NCBI GenBank assembly: GCA_025934635.1
Contig: JAICWX010000363.1
Span: 1-8,461 of the forward strand
Direction of reading: 5' to 3'
From: Streptosporangiaceae bacterium
GTDB taxonomy: Bacteria; Actinomycetota; Actinomycetes; Streptosporangiales; Streptosporangiaceae
DNA: 8,461 nucleotides
Position numbers and translations under genes: made by a program. Below the pieces are notes generated by a model. It was not told the origin of the DNA, made no database searches, and saw nothing but the letters and a program-made list of their open reading frames with translations. Below are positions 1 to 8,208 of the stretch, in pieces. Position 1 is the stretch's first letter. Each line of letters begins with the position of its first letter.

Positions 1-151
1 GGCCGCCGTGGCCGACCAGGCCGACGACCAGGCCGGTATCGCCGAGGCGACCGACGAGGCCAACGCGCCCGAGGCCACCGCGCCCGAGGCCAGTGCGCCC
101 GAGGCCAGTGCGCCCGAGGCCAGTGCGCCCGAGGCCAACGCGGCTGAGTGA
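1..151 (+). CDS. rpsB: 30S ribosomal protein S2, C-terminal tail (partial)
   Basis: Only the last 49 codons are present; the reading frame is open from position 2 and stops at TGA 149-151. What is visible is a disordered, acidic Ala/Pro/Glu tail. It contains a 15-bp tandem repeat (GAGGCC-xxx-GCGCCC, residues EA-x-AP) running from 56 to about 145, with roughly five good copies and a degenerate last one. The conserved S2 fold lies upstream of the window and cannot be seen. The assignment rests on position, because rpsB directly precedes tsf in most bacteria and actinobacterial S2 often ends in such an acidic Ala-rich tail. S2 sits on the 30S subunit near the mRNA exit channel and is needed for translation initiation. 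The identity is inferred from context; the coding frame itself is clear. Confidence 0.82.
   Translation, partial: AAVADQADDQAGIAEATDEANAPEATAPEASAPEASAPEASAPEANAAE
56..145 (+). repeat. 15-bp in-frame tandem repeat in the rpsB tail
   Basis: Six adjacent 15-bp units begin at 56, 71, 86, 101, 116 and 131. Units 86-130 are identical (GAGGCCAGTGCGCCC), and the outer ones differ in the third codon or at the end. Each encodes E-A-S/T/N-A-P, so changes in copy number keep the reading frame. Confidence 0.9.
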
Positions 152-205
152 GCCCGCGGGCTGAGTGAACGAGGCAGTCAACAAGACTGAGTGAGAGACG
201 AGGAA

Positions 206-1985
<1,780 letters not shown>

Positions 1986-2038
1986 GGCGGGCGGACAGCT
2001 AAGCTCGCTAGGCATGGCGAGCGCAACGGAGCCGAACA

Positions 2039-2596
2039 ATGATCGATGACACTCTCTTCGAAGCCGAAGAGAAAATGGACAAGGCGGTCACGGTCGCCAA
2101 GGAAGACTTCAGCGCCATCCGCACCGGCCGTGCCAATCCCGCCATGTTCAACAAGATCACGGTGGAGTACTACGGCACGCAGACCCCGGTGAACCAACTG
2201 GCCTCGTTCCACCTGCCCGAGCCGCGGATGGTGGTCATCCAGCCGTACGACAAGGGTTCGCTGGCCGCCATCGAGCGGGCCATCAGGAACAGCGACCTGA
2301 GCGTGAACCCGGCCAACGACGGCGCCATCATCCGGATCGTGCTGCCCGAGCTGACCGAGGAGCGCCGCCGCGAGTACATCAAGACGGCCCGGTCCAAGGC
2401 CGAGGACAGCCGCGTCGCGATCAGGAACATCCGGCGGCACGCCAAGGACACCCTGAACAAGATGATGAAGGGCGGGGACGCGGGCGAGGACGACGTGCGC
2501 CGCGCCGAGCGCGAGCTCGACGACCTGACCCACACCTACGAGGCGCAGGTGGACGAGCTGCTCAAGCACAAGGAAGCCGAGCTCCTCGAGGTCTAG
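2039..2596 (+). CDS. frr: Ribosome recycling factor
   Basis: RRF acts with EF-G to split the post-termination ribosome into subunits. The product is 185 residues, exactly the family norm. Helical domain I is seen at both ends ([28 protein letters not shown] near the N-terminus; the long C-terminal helix from about residue 130 to the end). The beta-rich domain II lies between about 30 and 105 ([31 protein letters not shown]). Conserved blocks [14 protein letters not shown] and [12 protein letters not shown] are present. ATG 2039 has GGAG at 2028-2031, seven nt upstream. A small 6-bp hairpin (2003-2008 with 2017-2022) lies just before this ribosome site. The gene follows pyrH by 53 nt and its stop codon touches the cdsA start, so the two are probably translationally coupled. 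Confidence 0.97.
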   Translation: MIDDTLFEAEEKMDKAVTVAKEDFSAIRTGRANPAMFNKITVEYYGTQTPVNQLASFHLPEPRMVVIQPYDKGSLAAIERAIRNSDLSVNPANDGAIIRIVLPELTEERRREYIKTARSKAEDSRVAIRNIRRHAKDTLNKMMKGGDAGEDDVRRAERELDDLTHTYEAQVDELLKHKEAELLEV

Positions 2597-2599
2597 TTG
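2588..2599 (+). promoter_or_regulatory. Shine-Dalgarno and TTG start of cdsA inside the end of frr
   Basis: GAGG at 2588-2591 lies in the last frr codons, five nt before TTG 2597-2599, which directly follows the frr stop TAG 2594-2596. This supports the TTG as the cdsA start and suggests that terminating frr ribosomes start cdsA. Confidence 0.6.
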
Positions 2600-3652
2600 G
2601 ACATCGATCCAGCCGGACCGGCTCCCCAGGCACCACAAGGCCAGCCCGAGGCCCCGCAGGCCCCGGCCGAACCCACGGCCGAACCCACGGCCGAACCCAC
2701 GGCCGAACCCACGGCCGGCGGCCGGCCAGGAACCCCGGACAAGCCCGCGGCCGCCGAGCAGCCCCGGGTCACGGGCCAACCCCAGGGCACCGAGCAGCCC
2801 GCGGCCCCAGAGCCGCGGGCCCCGGTCGAGACGTCGCGGACCGGGCGCAACCTCCCGCTGGCCATCGGGGTGGGCGCAGGCCTCGGCGGCCTCGTCTTCC
2901 TCACCCTGCTCACCGTCAAGGCCACCTTCCTGATCTACGTCGGAGCGGCCATCGCCGTCGCTCTGACCGAACTCTCCTCCGCCCTCGCCAAGCGCACCAT
3001 CAACGTCCCCGTGATCCCGGTCGCCGCCGGCGGCGCCGCCATCATGACCTCCACCTACTGGCTAGGCGACCGGGCCGCCCTGGCCGCGCTCGCCCTCACC
3101 GTGGTCGTCATCCTCGCCTGGCGGATGCCCGCCGGCCCCGCGGGCTACGTCAAGGACGTCACCGCAGGCGTGTTCGCCCTGCTCTACCTGCCCTTCCTCG
3201 CCTCGTTCGTGCTCGCCATGCTGTCCGAGCCGGACGGCCCGCGGCGGGTGCTGACGTTCGTCATCCTGACCGTCTGCAGCGACATCGGCGGCTACGTCGC
3301 CGGCATCACCCTCGGCCGCGGCGGCCGCCACCCGATGGCCCCGCAGATCAGCCCGAAGAAGACCTGGGAAGGCTTCACCGGCTCGGTCACCGCCTGCCTC
3401 ATAGCCGGGGCCCTGTGCCTGACGCTGATGCTGCACGGCCACGTCTGGCAGGGCCTGCTGGCCGGGGCCGCCGCGGTGCTCGCGGCCACCCTCGGCGACC
3501 TGGCCGAATCCATGATCAAGCGGGATCTCGACATCAAGGACATGGGCACGCTGCTGCCCGGCCACGGCGGCATCCTGGAACGCCTCGACTCGCTCCTGGT
3601 CGTCGCCCCGGTGATCTGGCTGCTGCTCTACCTGTTCATCCCGGTTCACTAA
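2597..3652 (+). CDS. cdsA: Phosphatidate cytidylyltransferase (CDP-diglyceride synthase)
   Basis: CdsA is a membrane enzyme that joins CTP and phosphatidic acid into CDP-diacylglycerol, the precursor of phosphatidylinositol, phosphatidylethanolamine and cardiolipin. Residues 1-85 are a cytosolic Pro/Ala/Glu-rich extension with four PTAE repeats. About eight hydrophobic segments follow from residue 86 (ending ...VIWLLLYLFIPVH). The cytidylyltransferase signature is plain near the C-terminus: S305-M-I-K308-R309 ... K314-D315 ... P-G-H323-G-G-I-L-E328-R-L-D331. SDIGGYVAG (228-236) and ISPKKTWEG (251-259) are further family blocks. Position 328 is Glu where the published signature has Asp. At 351 residues it is longer than E. 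coli CdsA (about 285) because of the N-terminal extension. TTG 2597 is supported by an SD site; a later start inside the extension cannot be excluded. Confidence 0.95.
   Translation: MDIDPAGPAPQAPQGQPEAPQAPAEPTAEPTAEPTAEPTAGGRPGTPDKPAAAEQPRVTGQPQGTEQPAAPEPRAPVETSRTGRNLPLAIGVGAGLGGLVFLTLLTVKATFLIYVGAAIAVALTELSSALAKRTINVPVIPVAAGGAAIMTSTYWLGDRAALAALALTVVVILAWRMPAGPAGYVKDVTAGVFALLYLPFLASFVLAMLSEPDGPRRVLTFVILTVCSDIGGYVAGITLGRGGRHPMAPQISPKKTWEGFTGSVTACLIAGALCLTLMLHGHVWQGLLAGAAAVLAATLGDLAESMIKRDLDIKDMGTLLPGHGGILERLDSLLVVAPVIWLLLYLFIPVH
2669..2716 (+). repeat. 12-bp tandem repeat in the cdsA N-terminal extension
   Basis: Four identical copies of GAACCCACGGCC (2669-2680, 2681-2692, 2693-2704, 2705-2716) encode (E-P-T-A)x4. 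The array is in frame and lies outside the membrane enzyme domain. Confidence 0.95.
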
Positions 3653-3666
3653 AAACCGCAAGAACC

Positions 3667-4746
3667 CTACGGCCCGACGATCCAGCTCCGCTCCTGTTCC
3701 GCGAGCCGCCCGACCAGGCTGGCGGAGCCGTGCTCCTTGGCCAGCTGCCGGTCCGCCTCCGAGATCGGCACCACCCACAGCCACCGCACCGGGTCTCCGT
3801 TGAAGGTGAACCCCGACAGGTCCGGCGCCTCGGGACCGGCCAGCGCGCCGGGGGAGTCCAGCAGCAGCACCGAGCCGAACCCCGCGCCCAGCGGGAACGC
3901 CGCCGGCTCCCCGTACCAGCGGACGCTGTGGCCGGGCCCGAACCAGGTCACCGCGCGCCACGGGTAGGTGGCGAGCCACAGGAACACCCGCGCCGCCTGC
4001 GCGCCCGGCAGCGTGGTGGCCAGCGCGAGCTCGATCCGGGCGTACCCGCTCGGGTCGTCGAGCACCTGCTCGACCACGGGCATCCGCTGGCAGCTCATGC
4101 CGACCGTGGACAGGATCGTGTAAGGCCGGCTGGCAACCCCGGGCCGTTCGGTCACCCCGGTTTGCGGCTGGTGGCCGGCGGAGGCGTCCCAGTAGTGCCC
4201 GCCCGCCCCGAGCCGCGGCTTCAGGTGCCCGAACAGCGTCTGCTGGAACTGCTCCCAGCCGGTCGCCGACGCACGCCAGCGCCAGTAGGCCCGGGCCCGC
4301 TCCAGCCGGGGCGCCAGGCTCTCCATGGCGTCGTCCAGCGACCAGCCGAACGGGGTCTGGCCGATCACGTCGCTGCTGTACCCCGGCATGCCGCGGCCCG
4401 CGTCGGACCAGCCCGCGATGACCGCGATCGGCTGCCCCTGTTCCAGGATCGCGACCCCGTCGCCTTCCTCGAACCACAGCGCTTCCAGCGTCCCGGCCTG
4501 CAGTGGCGGCCGTCCGTCCGGGTGCTTGGTCCGCGCGGCCGGCATCAGCGGCGCGCGCCCGGCGTCCAGCCGGGCCTGGTCCGTGGTCTCGGGGGCGGGC
4601 TGGTGGTTGGCGATCCAGGTGGCCGAAATCGCCGTGGAATCGTCGTGCAGGTAGGCCGCCGTGGTCAGGCCGTCGTACTCGACGGTCACCTTGCGGCTCC
4701 CGTACGGACTCAGGCTCTCCAGCAGCGTGACCGGCGGCGTGCTCAT
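3667..4746 (-). CDS. Suppressor-of-fused (SUFU) domain protein
   Basis: A 359-residue cytoplasmic protein with no signal peptide or membrane segment. The C-terminal part (about 205-350) reads as a bacterial SUFU domain: [18 protein letters not shown] (207-224), an [10 protein letters not shown] strand (238-247), WLATYPW (257-263), FGPGHSVRW (269-277), LLLDSPG (294-300), then [20 protein letters not shown] (321-340), which matches the family's characteristic VPI-[ST]-E-x-E/D-R ending. Residues 1-200 are a separate aromatic-rich region of unknown function, with [17 protein letters not shown] at 88-103. In animals SUFU restrains Gli factors; bacterial relatives are often proposed immunity proteins of polymorphic toxin systems, but no toxin gene is visible here. 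ATG 4746 has no Shine-Dalgarno; a GTG at 4803 would add 19 residues. It converges on cdsA with 14 bp between and diverges from rlmN. The domain call is by eye. Confidence 0.85.
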   Translation of the reverse strand: MSTPPVTLLESLSPYGSRKVTVEYDGLTTAAYLHDDSTAISATWIANHQPAPETTDQARLDAGRAPLMPAARTKHPDGRPPLQAGTLEALWFEEGDGVAILEQGQPIAVIAGWSDAGRGMPGYSSDVIGQTPFGWSLDDAMESLAPRLERARAYWRWRASATGWEQFQQTLFGHLKPRLGAGGHYWDASAGHQPQTGVTERPGVASRPYTILSTVGMSCQRMPVVEQVLDDPSGYARIELALATTLPGAQAARVFLWLATYPWRAVTWFGPGHSVRWYGEPAAFPLGAGFGSVLLLDSPGALAGPEAPDLSGFTFNGDPVRWLWVVPISEADRQLAKEHGSASLVGRLAEQERSWIVGP

Positions 4747-4873
4747 GACACGAAATTTACTGACGAAATTGCGTGCTACAAACTCATGGCCGCGAAACGG
4801 CACCGAACCCGCGAATAGCGCCGCCTATCCTGGGGTGGCTGCCGCAAAATCTTTTTATACCGAACGGAGTGGC
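4747..4873. promoter_or_regulatory. AT-rich divergent promoter region between the SUFU gene and rlmN
   Basis: This 127-bp gap is clearly richer in A+T than its surroundings (4744-4792 and 4845-4860 most). For rlmN, TATCCT at 4826-4831 is a plausible -10 and would give a leader of about 36 nt; TATACC at 4856-4861 is an alternative. For the SUFU gene the AT-rich stretch ends at its ATG with no ribosome site, so a short-leader or leaderless transcript is possible. A direct repeat ACGAAATT occurs at 4750-4757 and 4763-4770 (13-bp spacing). No convincing -35 boxes are seen. Confidence 0.4.
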
Positions 4874-4876
4874 GTG
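4866..4876 (+). promoter_or_regulatory. Ribosome site that sets the rlmN GTG start
   Basis: GGAG at 4866-4869 lies four nt before the in-frame GTG 4874-4876. This favours GTG 4874 over the in-frame GTG at 4835 and over the much earlier start at 4661, which would run antisense into the SUFU gene. Confidence 0.55.
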
Positions 4877-6091
4877 CCCGCCCAACCTTCCCCATCCCCG
4901 GATCGCGCAGCCGGCGCCCAGGCAGCCGGCGCCCGGTCAGCCGGCCCCGTGCCGCTTGCCCTGGCCACGGAGCCTCCGGCCGGCGCGATCCTGATCCCGG
5001 GAGTCCCGGCCCGCGCCCGCCGGGCCGCCGCCAAGCCGCCCCGCCACCTGGCCGACCTGCCGATGGCCGGCCGCCGCGCCGCGATCGCCGAGCTCGGTCA
5101 GCCGGCCTTCCGCGCCAGCCAGCTGTCCCGGCACTTCTTCGGCCGCTACACCGACCAGGCCGACGAGATGAGCGACGTCCCGCGGGACGCCCGCGAACCG
5201 CTGGCGCAGGCCCTGCTGCCCCGGCTGCTGACCGCCGACCGCGAACTGGTCTGCGACGACGGGACCACCCGCAAGACGCTGTGGCACACCTTCGACGGGG
5301 CGCTGGTCGAGTCGGTGCTGATGCGCTACCCGGACCGGGCCACGATGTGCGTGTCGTCCCAGGCCGGCTGCGGGATGGCCTGCCCGTTCTGCGCGACCGG
5401 CCAGGCCGGCCTGACCCGCAACCTGTCCACCGCCGAGATCGTCGCCCAGGTGGTGGCGGGCGCCCGCCTGCTCGCCTCGGGCGACGTGCCCGGCGGGCCC
5501 GGCCGGGTCTCCAACATCGTGTTCATGGGCATGGGGGAGCCGCTGGCCAACTACGCCAGCGTGCTGGCCGCCGTCCGGCGGCTGACCGACCCGGTGCCGG
5601 ACGGCATGGGCATCTCCCAGCGCTCGGTCACCGTGTCCACCGTCGGCCTGGTCCCGGCCATCGCCCGGCTGGCGGCCGAACACCTCTCCGTCACCCTGGC
5701 CGTGTCCCTGCACGCCCCGGACGACGAACTGCGCGACACGCTGGTGCCGGTCAACCGGCGCTGGAAGGTCGCCGAGGTGCTGGACGCCGCCTGGTCCTAC
5801 GCCGCGACCACCGGCCGCCGGATCTCGATCGAGTACGCGCTGATCAAGGACATCAATGACCAGGCCTGGCGGGCCGACCGGCTGGGCTCGCTGCTGGCCG
5901 GCCATCTCGTGCACGTCAACCTGATCCCGCTCAACCCGACGCCCGGCTCGAAGTGGACCGCGTCGCGACCCGAGGCGCAGCGCGAGTTCGTCCGCCGCCT
6001 GGAGGCGCACGGCGTCCCGGTCACGGTGCGGGACACCCGGGGCCGCGAGATCGACGGCGCCTGCGGCCAGCTGGCCGCCTCGGCCCGGTGA
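4874..6091 (+). CDS. rlmN: Dual-specificity 23S rRNA/tRNA adenine C2-methyltransferase RlmN (radical SAM)
   Basis: RlmN methylates C2 of A2503 in 23S rRNA and of A37 in some tRNAs by a radical-SAM ping-pong mechanism. From the GTG the product is 405 residues. The first ~50 are a Pro/Ala-rich linker with a 15-bp repeat; the conserved protein begins at [11 protein letters not shown]. The [4Fe-4S] ligands are C166-x3-C170-x2-C173 in [14 protein letters not shown]. The two redox/methyl-carrying cysteines are C159 (TMCVSSQ) and C397 (GACGQL), matching E. coli C118 and C355. [27 protein letters not shown] and [15 protein letters not shown] are further family blocks. All catalytic residues are intact. 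RlmN lies 1.2 kb beyond cdsA, separated from it by the opposite-strand SUFU gene, and an acyltransferase follows 16 nt later. Confidence 0.96.
   Translation: MPAQPSPSPDRAAGAQAAGARSAGPVPLALATEPPAGAILIPGVPARARRAAAKPPRHLADLPMAGRRAAIAELGQPAFRASQLSRHFFGRYTDQADEMSDVPRDAREPLAQALLPRLLTADRELVCDDGTTRKTLWHTFDGALVESVLMRYPDRATMCVSSQAGCGMACPFCATGQAGLTRNLSTAEIVAQVVAGARLLASGDVPGGPGRVSNIVFMGMGEPLANYASVLAAVRRLTDPVPDGMGISQRSVTVSTVGLVPAIARLAAEHLSVTLAVSLHAPDDELRDTLVPVNRRWKVAEVLDAAWSYAATTGRRISIEYALIKDINDQAWRADRLGSLLAGHLVHVNLIPLNPTPGSKWTASRPEAQREFVRRLEAHGVPVTVRDTRGREIDGACGQLAASAR
4908..4952 (+). repeat. 15-bp imperfect tandem repeat in the rlmN N-terminal linker
   Basis: CAGCCGGCGCCC occurs at 4908-4919 and 4923-4934, and a third, partial CAGCCGGC copy starts at 4938, so the period is 15 bp. 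The encoded stretch is [15 protein letters not shown]. It lies outside the conserved enzyme. Confidence 0.7.
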
Positions 6092-6107
6092 CCGCGGGCC
6101 GCCGGCC

Positions 6108-6824
6108 GTGACCGGAGCGTGGCTCCGCCAGCTGCGCTGGCGGGCGGTGCACTGGGCCTGGAAGGCGGCGCAGGACGCCGGGATGGTGACCGCGGACACC
6201 CCGGCCGGCCGGCGGTTCGCCGCGTTCGGCCGCGGCTCGTCGGCCGCCTTCCCGCGGGGCTCGGTCTTCGGCGAGCGCTGGATCGTCATCGGCGCCGACA
6301 CCCTCATCGGCGCCGAGGTCACCATGTCGGCCGGCATGGTGCCCGGCCAGGACCTCGGCCCGCTGCCGGTGCTGCACATCGGGGACCGCTGCGTGATCGG
6401 CCGCGGCAGCCACATCGTCGCGCACCACTCGCTGGTCATCGGGGACGACGTGTACACCGGCCCGTACGTCTACATCACCGACCAGAACCACGGTTACGCC
6501 GACCCGGACGTCCCGATCGGCCGGCAGCTGCCGCTCAACGCCGCCGTCCGCATCGGCGCGGGCAGCTGGCTCGGCGCCGGCGCGGTCGTCCTCCCCGGCG
6601 CGTGCATCGGCCGCAACGTCGTGATCGCGGCCGGCTCGGTCGTCCGCGGCACGGTCCCCGACCGCTGCGTGGTGGCCGGCGTCCCGGCCCGCGTGGTCAG
6701 GTCCTACGTCCCCGGCGACGGCTGGTCCCCGCCGTCCCGCCCGCTGCTGGCCGAGCTAGCGTTCGGCGCGCCCGCCGCCGAGTGCGTCGAGGGCGTCCCG
6801 CAGGCGGCCGACCCGCCCGGCTAG
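6108..6824 (+). CDS. Hexapeptide-repeat (left-handed beta-helix) acyltransferase
   Basis: A 238-residue cytoplasmic protein of the LbH acyltransferase superfamily, which includes maltose, galactoside and sugar O-acetyltransferases and uses acetyl- or acyl-CoA. Hexapeptide turns of the [LIV]-G-x-x form are visible at about 59-73 (IVIGADTLIGAEVTM), 89-115 (LHIGDRCVIGRGSHIVAHHSLVIGDDV) and 148-180 (RIGAGSWLGAGAVVLPGACIGRNVVIAAGSVV). The ending VVAGVPARVVRSY (188-200) is typical of the family. H128 in the loop ITDQNHGY is the likely catalytic base. A helical segment with many Trp residues precedes the helix (1-45). The C-terminal ~35 residues are not conserved-looking. GTG 6108 lies 16 nt after the rlmN stop without a strong SD, so coupling to rlmN is likely. 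The acceptor substrate cannot be predicted. Confidence 0.88.
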   Translation: MTGAWLRQLRWRAVHWAWKAAQDAGMVTADTPAGRRFAAFGRGSSAAFPRGSVFGERWIVIGADTLIGAEVTMSAGMVPGQDLGPLPVLHIGDRCVIGRGSHIVAHHSLVIGDDVYTGPYVYITDQNHGYADPDVPIGRQLPLNAAVRIGAGSWLGAGAVVLPGACIGRNVVIAAGSVVRGTVPDRCVVAGVPARVVRSYVPGDGWSPPSRPLLAELAFGAPAAECVEGVPQAADPPG

Positions 6825-7364
6825 CCGGGCCGCCGCCGTCGCCACCTCGGTGTCGCCGCTCACCGCGGGCAGCGCCCGCAGCGCCGCCAGCGTCTCCTCG
6901 ACCTCCGCCAGCCGCTCGGACAGCTGGTCGGTCAGCGGCTGCCCGCCCAGCAGCTCGGCCTGGTCGCGCAGCTGGCTGGCCTTCAGGTACAGGTCGACGA
7001 AGACCGCCACCTTGGCCTTGAGCACCCCCGGGTCGAACGGCTTGGCCAGGTAGTCGGCCGCGCCGGCCGCGTAGCCCCGGAAGGCCTGCTCCGGCTGGGC
7101 CACCGCGGCGGTGAGGAAGATGATCGGCACGTCGCGGATACTGGCGTCCTGCTTGATCCGGGTAGCGGTCTCGAACCCGTCCATGCCCGGCATCATGATG
7201 TCGAGCAGCACGACCGCGAACTCCTGGTCGGTCAGCGCCCGCAGCGCCTGCTCACCGGACCGGACCGGCACCAGGATCTGGTTCAGCGAGGACAAGATGG
7301 CGTCCAGCGCGATCAGGTTCTCCACCCGGTCGTCAACCAGGAGGATCCTGGCTTGCCGCGACAC
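6756..7364 (-). CDS. Response regulator, receiver domain with short helical C-terminus
   Basis: A 202-residue protein from GTG 7364. Residues 1-125 form a complete CheY-like receiver: acidic pair D11-D12 (ARILLVDD), phospho-acceptor D55 (VVLLDIMMPGMDG), T85 (IIFLTA) and K108 (DYLAKPF). All switch residues are intact. After FVDLYLKASQLRDQAELL comes only a heptad-like helical tail (about 125-200, LTDQLSERLAEVEETLAALRAL), with no HTH, GGDEF or HisKA motif, so output is probably by protein-protein contact. The start was chosen because it sits just before receiver strand 1, with GGTGAG directly upstream; an ATG at 7442 would add a Gly/Pro/Ser-rich 26-residue leader. The partner kinase is not in this window. 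Its 3' end overlaps the convergent acyltransferase by 69 bp. The upstream same-strand gene lies 168 bp away. Confidence 0.92.
   Translation of the reverse strand: MSRQARILLVDDRVENLIALDAILSSLNQILVPVRSGEQALRALTDQEFAVVLLDIMMPGMDGFETATRIKQDASIRDVPIIFLTAAVAQPEQAFRGYAAGAADYLAKPFDPGVLKAKVAVFVDLYLKASQLRDQAELLGGQPLTDQLSERLAEVEETLAALRALPAVSGDTEVATAAARLAGRVGRLRDALDALGGGRAER
6815..6830. terminator. 16-bp perfect palindrome in the convergent gene overlap
   Basis: GCCCGG-CTAG-CCGGGC is self-complementary and holds the acyltransferase stop codon. In RNA from either strand it would form a 6-bp hairpin with a CUAG loop. It may act as a weak bidirectional terminator or RNA end protector. There is no U-run on either side, so this is tentative. 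Confidence 0.3.
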
Positions 7365-7393
7365 TGGCTCACCGCCCTCATGCGGCCCGCTTC

Positions 7394-7406
7394 CTGCGGA
7401 CCGCAG
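7394..7406. promoter_or_regulatory. 13-bp dyad upstream of the response regulator
   Basis: CTGCGG-A-CCGCAG, with perfect 6-bp arms, ends 29 bp before the GTG at 7364. It could be an operator or a small leader hairpin close to the ribosome site; no known box is recognised. Confidence 0.3.
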
Positions 7407-7448
7407 CCCTAACAGCCCACCCCCCGGCCGGCTCGATGCCATCGTCTC

Positions 7449-7466
7449 ACGTCCTGGCCAGGACGT
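7449..7466. promoter_or_regulatory. 18-bp perfect palindrome upstream of the response regulator
   Basis: ACGTCCTGGCCAGGACGT is a perfect palindrome with no loop, 84 bp upstream of the response-regulator start and inside the 168-bp gap between the two minus-strand genes. The form (9-bp half-sites, no spacer) fits a dimeric repressor or activator site better than an RNA hairpin. No known regulon box is recognised. Confidence 0.45.
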
Positions 7467-7532
7467 TCCTCCCCCCATCGCCTAGAATCCGGCCCGCCTC
7501 CGCCGCCCTTCCCGTCCGCCTCAGCTGTTACC

Positions 7533-8150
7533 TCAGCCGCTCTTCCGCGCTCGACTCAGGCGTTCCTCCGTCGCTTTCGCCCCCGGTTTCGCGTCGGTCG
7601 TTTTCGCTCCCGGTTTCGCGTCGGTCGTTTTCGCTCCCGGTTTCGCGTCTACCGCCCCGGGGGCCGCCCCTCGCCTGCTCGCCCCCTTGCCGCCGGCGTC
7701 CCTCGCGCCGGTCCGCCCGGTCCGCGCGGCGGCGGGCTGGTCGCTCTCCTCCGGGCCGGCCGGCTCCGGAGCCTCGGCGGAGTCCATTCCCGGCGTGAAG
7801 ACCTCCCCGCGCAGCGCGCGCTCGATCAGGTCGACGGCGCTGGCGACCGCGGCGAGCCGGGCGCCCTCCTTGCGGTACGCCGCCAGGACGGTATCGATCG
7901 CGTGCGGCGGCAGCGTCCCCGCCAGCTCGGTCCTGGCCGTCCGATAGCCCTGCCGCGCGCCCTCCACGCACGCCTTCGCGTGGTACCTGGCCATGGTGGC
8001 CAGCGCGACCGGATACCGGCGCAGGACCCCGTGCAGGCGATAGTCGGGCGGAACCACGTCGAGCAGCCAGCCGACGGCGGTGGACTCGAAGTCCTCGCTC
8101 CCGGGCGGATGCACCCCGGCCGGCCACTCCGGTGGCAGATACGTGCCCAT
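7533..8150 (-). CDS. Hypothetical protein with compact N-terminal domain and basic PGAK-repeat tail
   Basis: A 205-residue cytoplasmic protein with no function I can name. Residues 1-116 look like a folded, mainly helical domain (MGTYLPPEWPAGVHPPGSEDFE, then VGWLLDVVPPDYRLHGVLRRYPVALATMARYHAKACVEGARQGYRTARTEL). They resemble a conserved actinobacterial hypothetical family, judged from memory only. Residues 117-205 are low-complexity: an acidic Pro/Glu stretch, then a Gly/Ala/Arg/Lys-rich part with three DAKPGAKTT repeats. ATG 8150 has GGGTGA shortly upstream and an AT-rich promoter-like stretch before it. The basic tail recalls Lys/Ala/Pro tails of actinobacterial nucleic-acid-binding proteins, so nucleic-acid or polyanion contact is possible but unproven. 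The response regulator follows on the same strand after 168 bp. Confidence 0.8.
   Translation of the reverse strand: MGTYLPPEWPAGVHPPGSEDFESTAVGWLLDVVPPDYRLHGVLRRYPVALATMARYHAKACVEGARQGYRTARTELAGTLPPHAIDTVLAAYRKEGARLAAVASAVDLIERALRGEVFTPGMDSAEAPEPAGPEESDQPAAARTGRTGARDAGGKGASRRGAAPGAVDAKPGAKTTDAKPGAKTTDAKPGAKATEERLSRARKSG
7569..7649 (-). repeat. 27-bp tandem repeat, three copies
   Basis: Units are 7569-7595, 7596-7622 and 7623-7649; the last two are identical and the first differs at a few bases. On the minus strand they encode DAKPGAKTT twice and DAKPGAKAT once. The array is in frame within the C-terminal tail of the hypothetical protein. Confidence 0.93.
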
Positions 8151-8208
8151 CCCGTCACCCTATCAATAATCGAACGTAAATTCTACAGCCATCTCGCGTC
8201 CGCTCATG
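8151..8208 (-). promoter_or_regulatory. AT-rich promoter region of the hypothetical gene
   Basis: 8161-8185 is strikingly AT-rich for this genome. On the minus strand TAGAAT (8185-8180) is a good -10 candidate and would give a leader of about 20 nt carrying GGGTGA (8160-8155) before ATG 8150. A -35 is weak (TGA-containing hexamer around 8202-8208). TAGGGT (8162-8157) is a second -10 candidate that would make the mRNA leaderless. Confidence 0.4.

Noticed and set aside
2014..2049. Possible 11-codon leader peptide overlapping the frr start (ATG 2014)
   Set aside because: No ribosome site and no attenuation-like structure; the frame overlaps the frr Shine-Dalgarno region by chance.
3062..4818. 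Long open frames of about 470 codons on both strands across cdsA and the SUFU gene
   Set aside because: Arg/Gly/Pro-rich out-of-frame shadows; the frames kept carry the cdsA signature and SUFU motifs.
4661..4873. Extended N-terminus for rlmN from 4661
   Set aside because: It would run antisense through the SUFU gene start and the promoter region; GTG 4874 has a ribosome site and gives a normal RlmN length.
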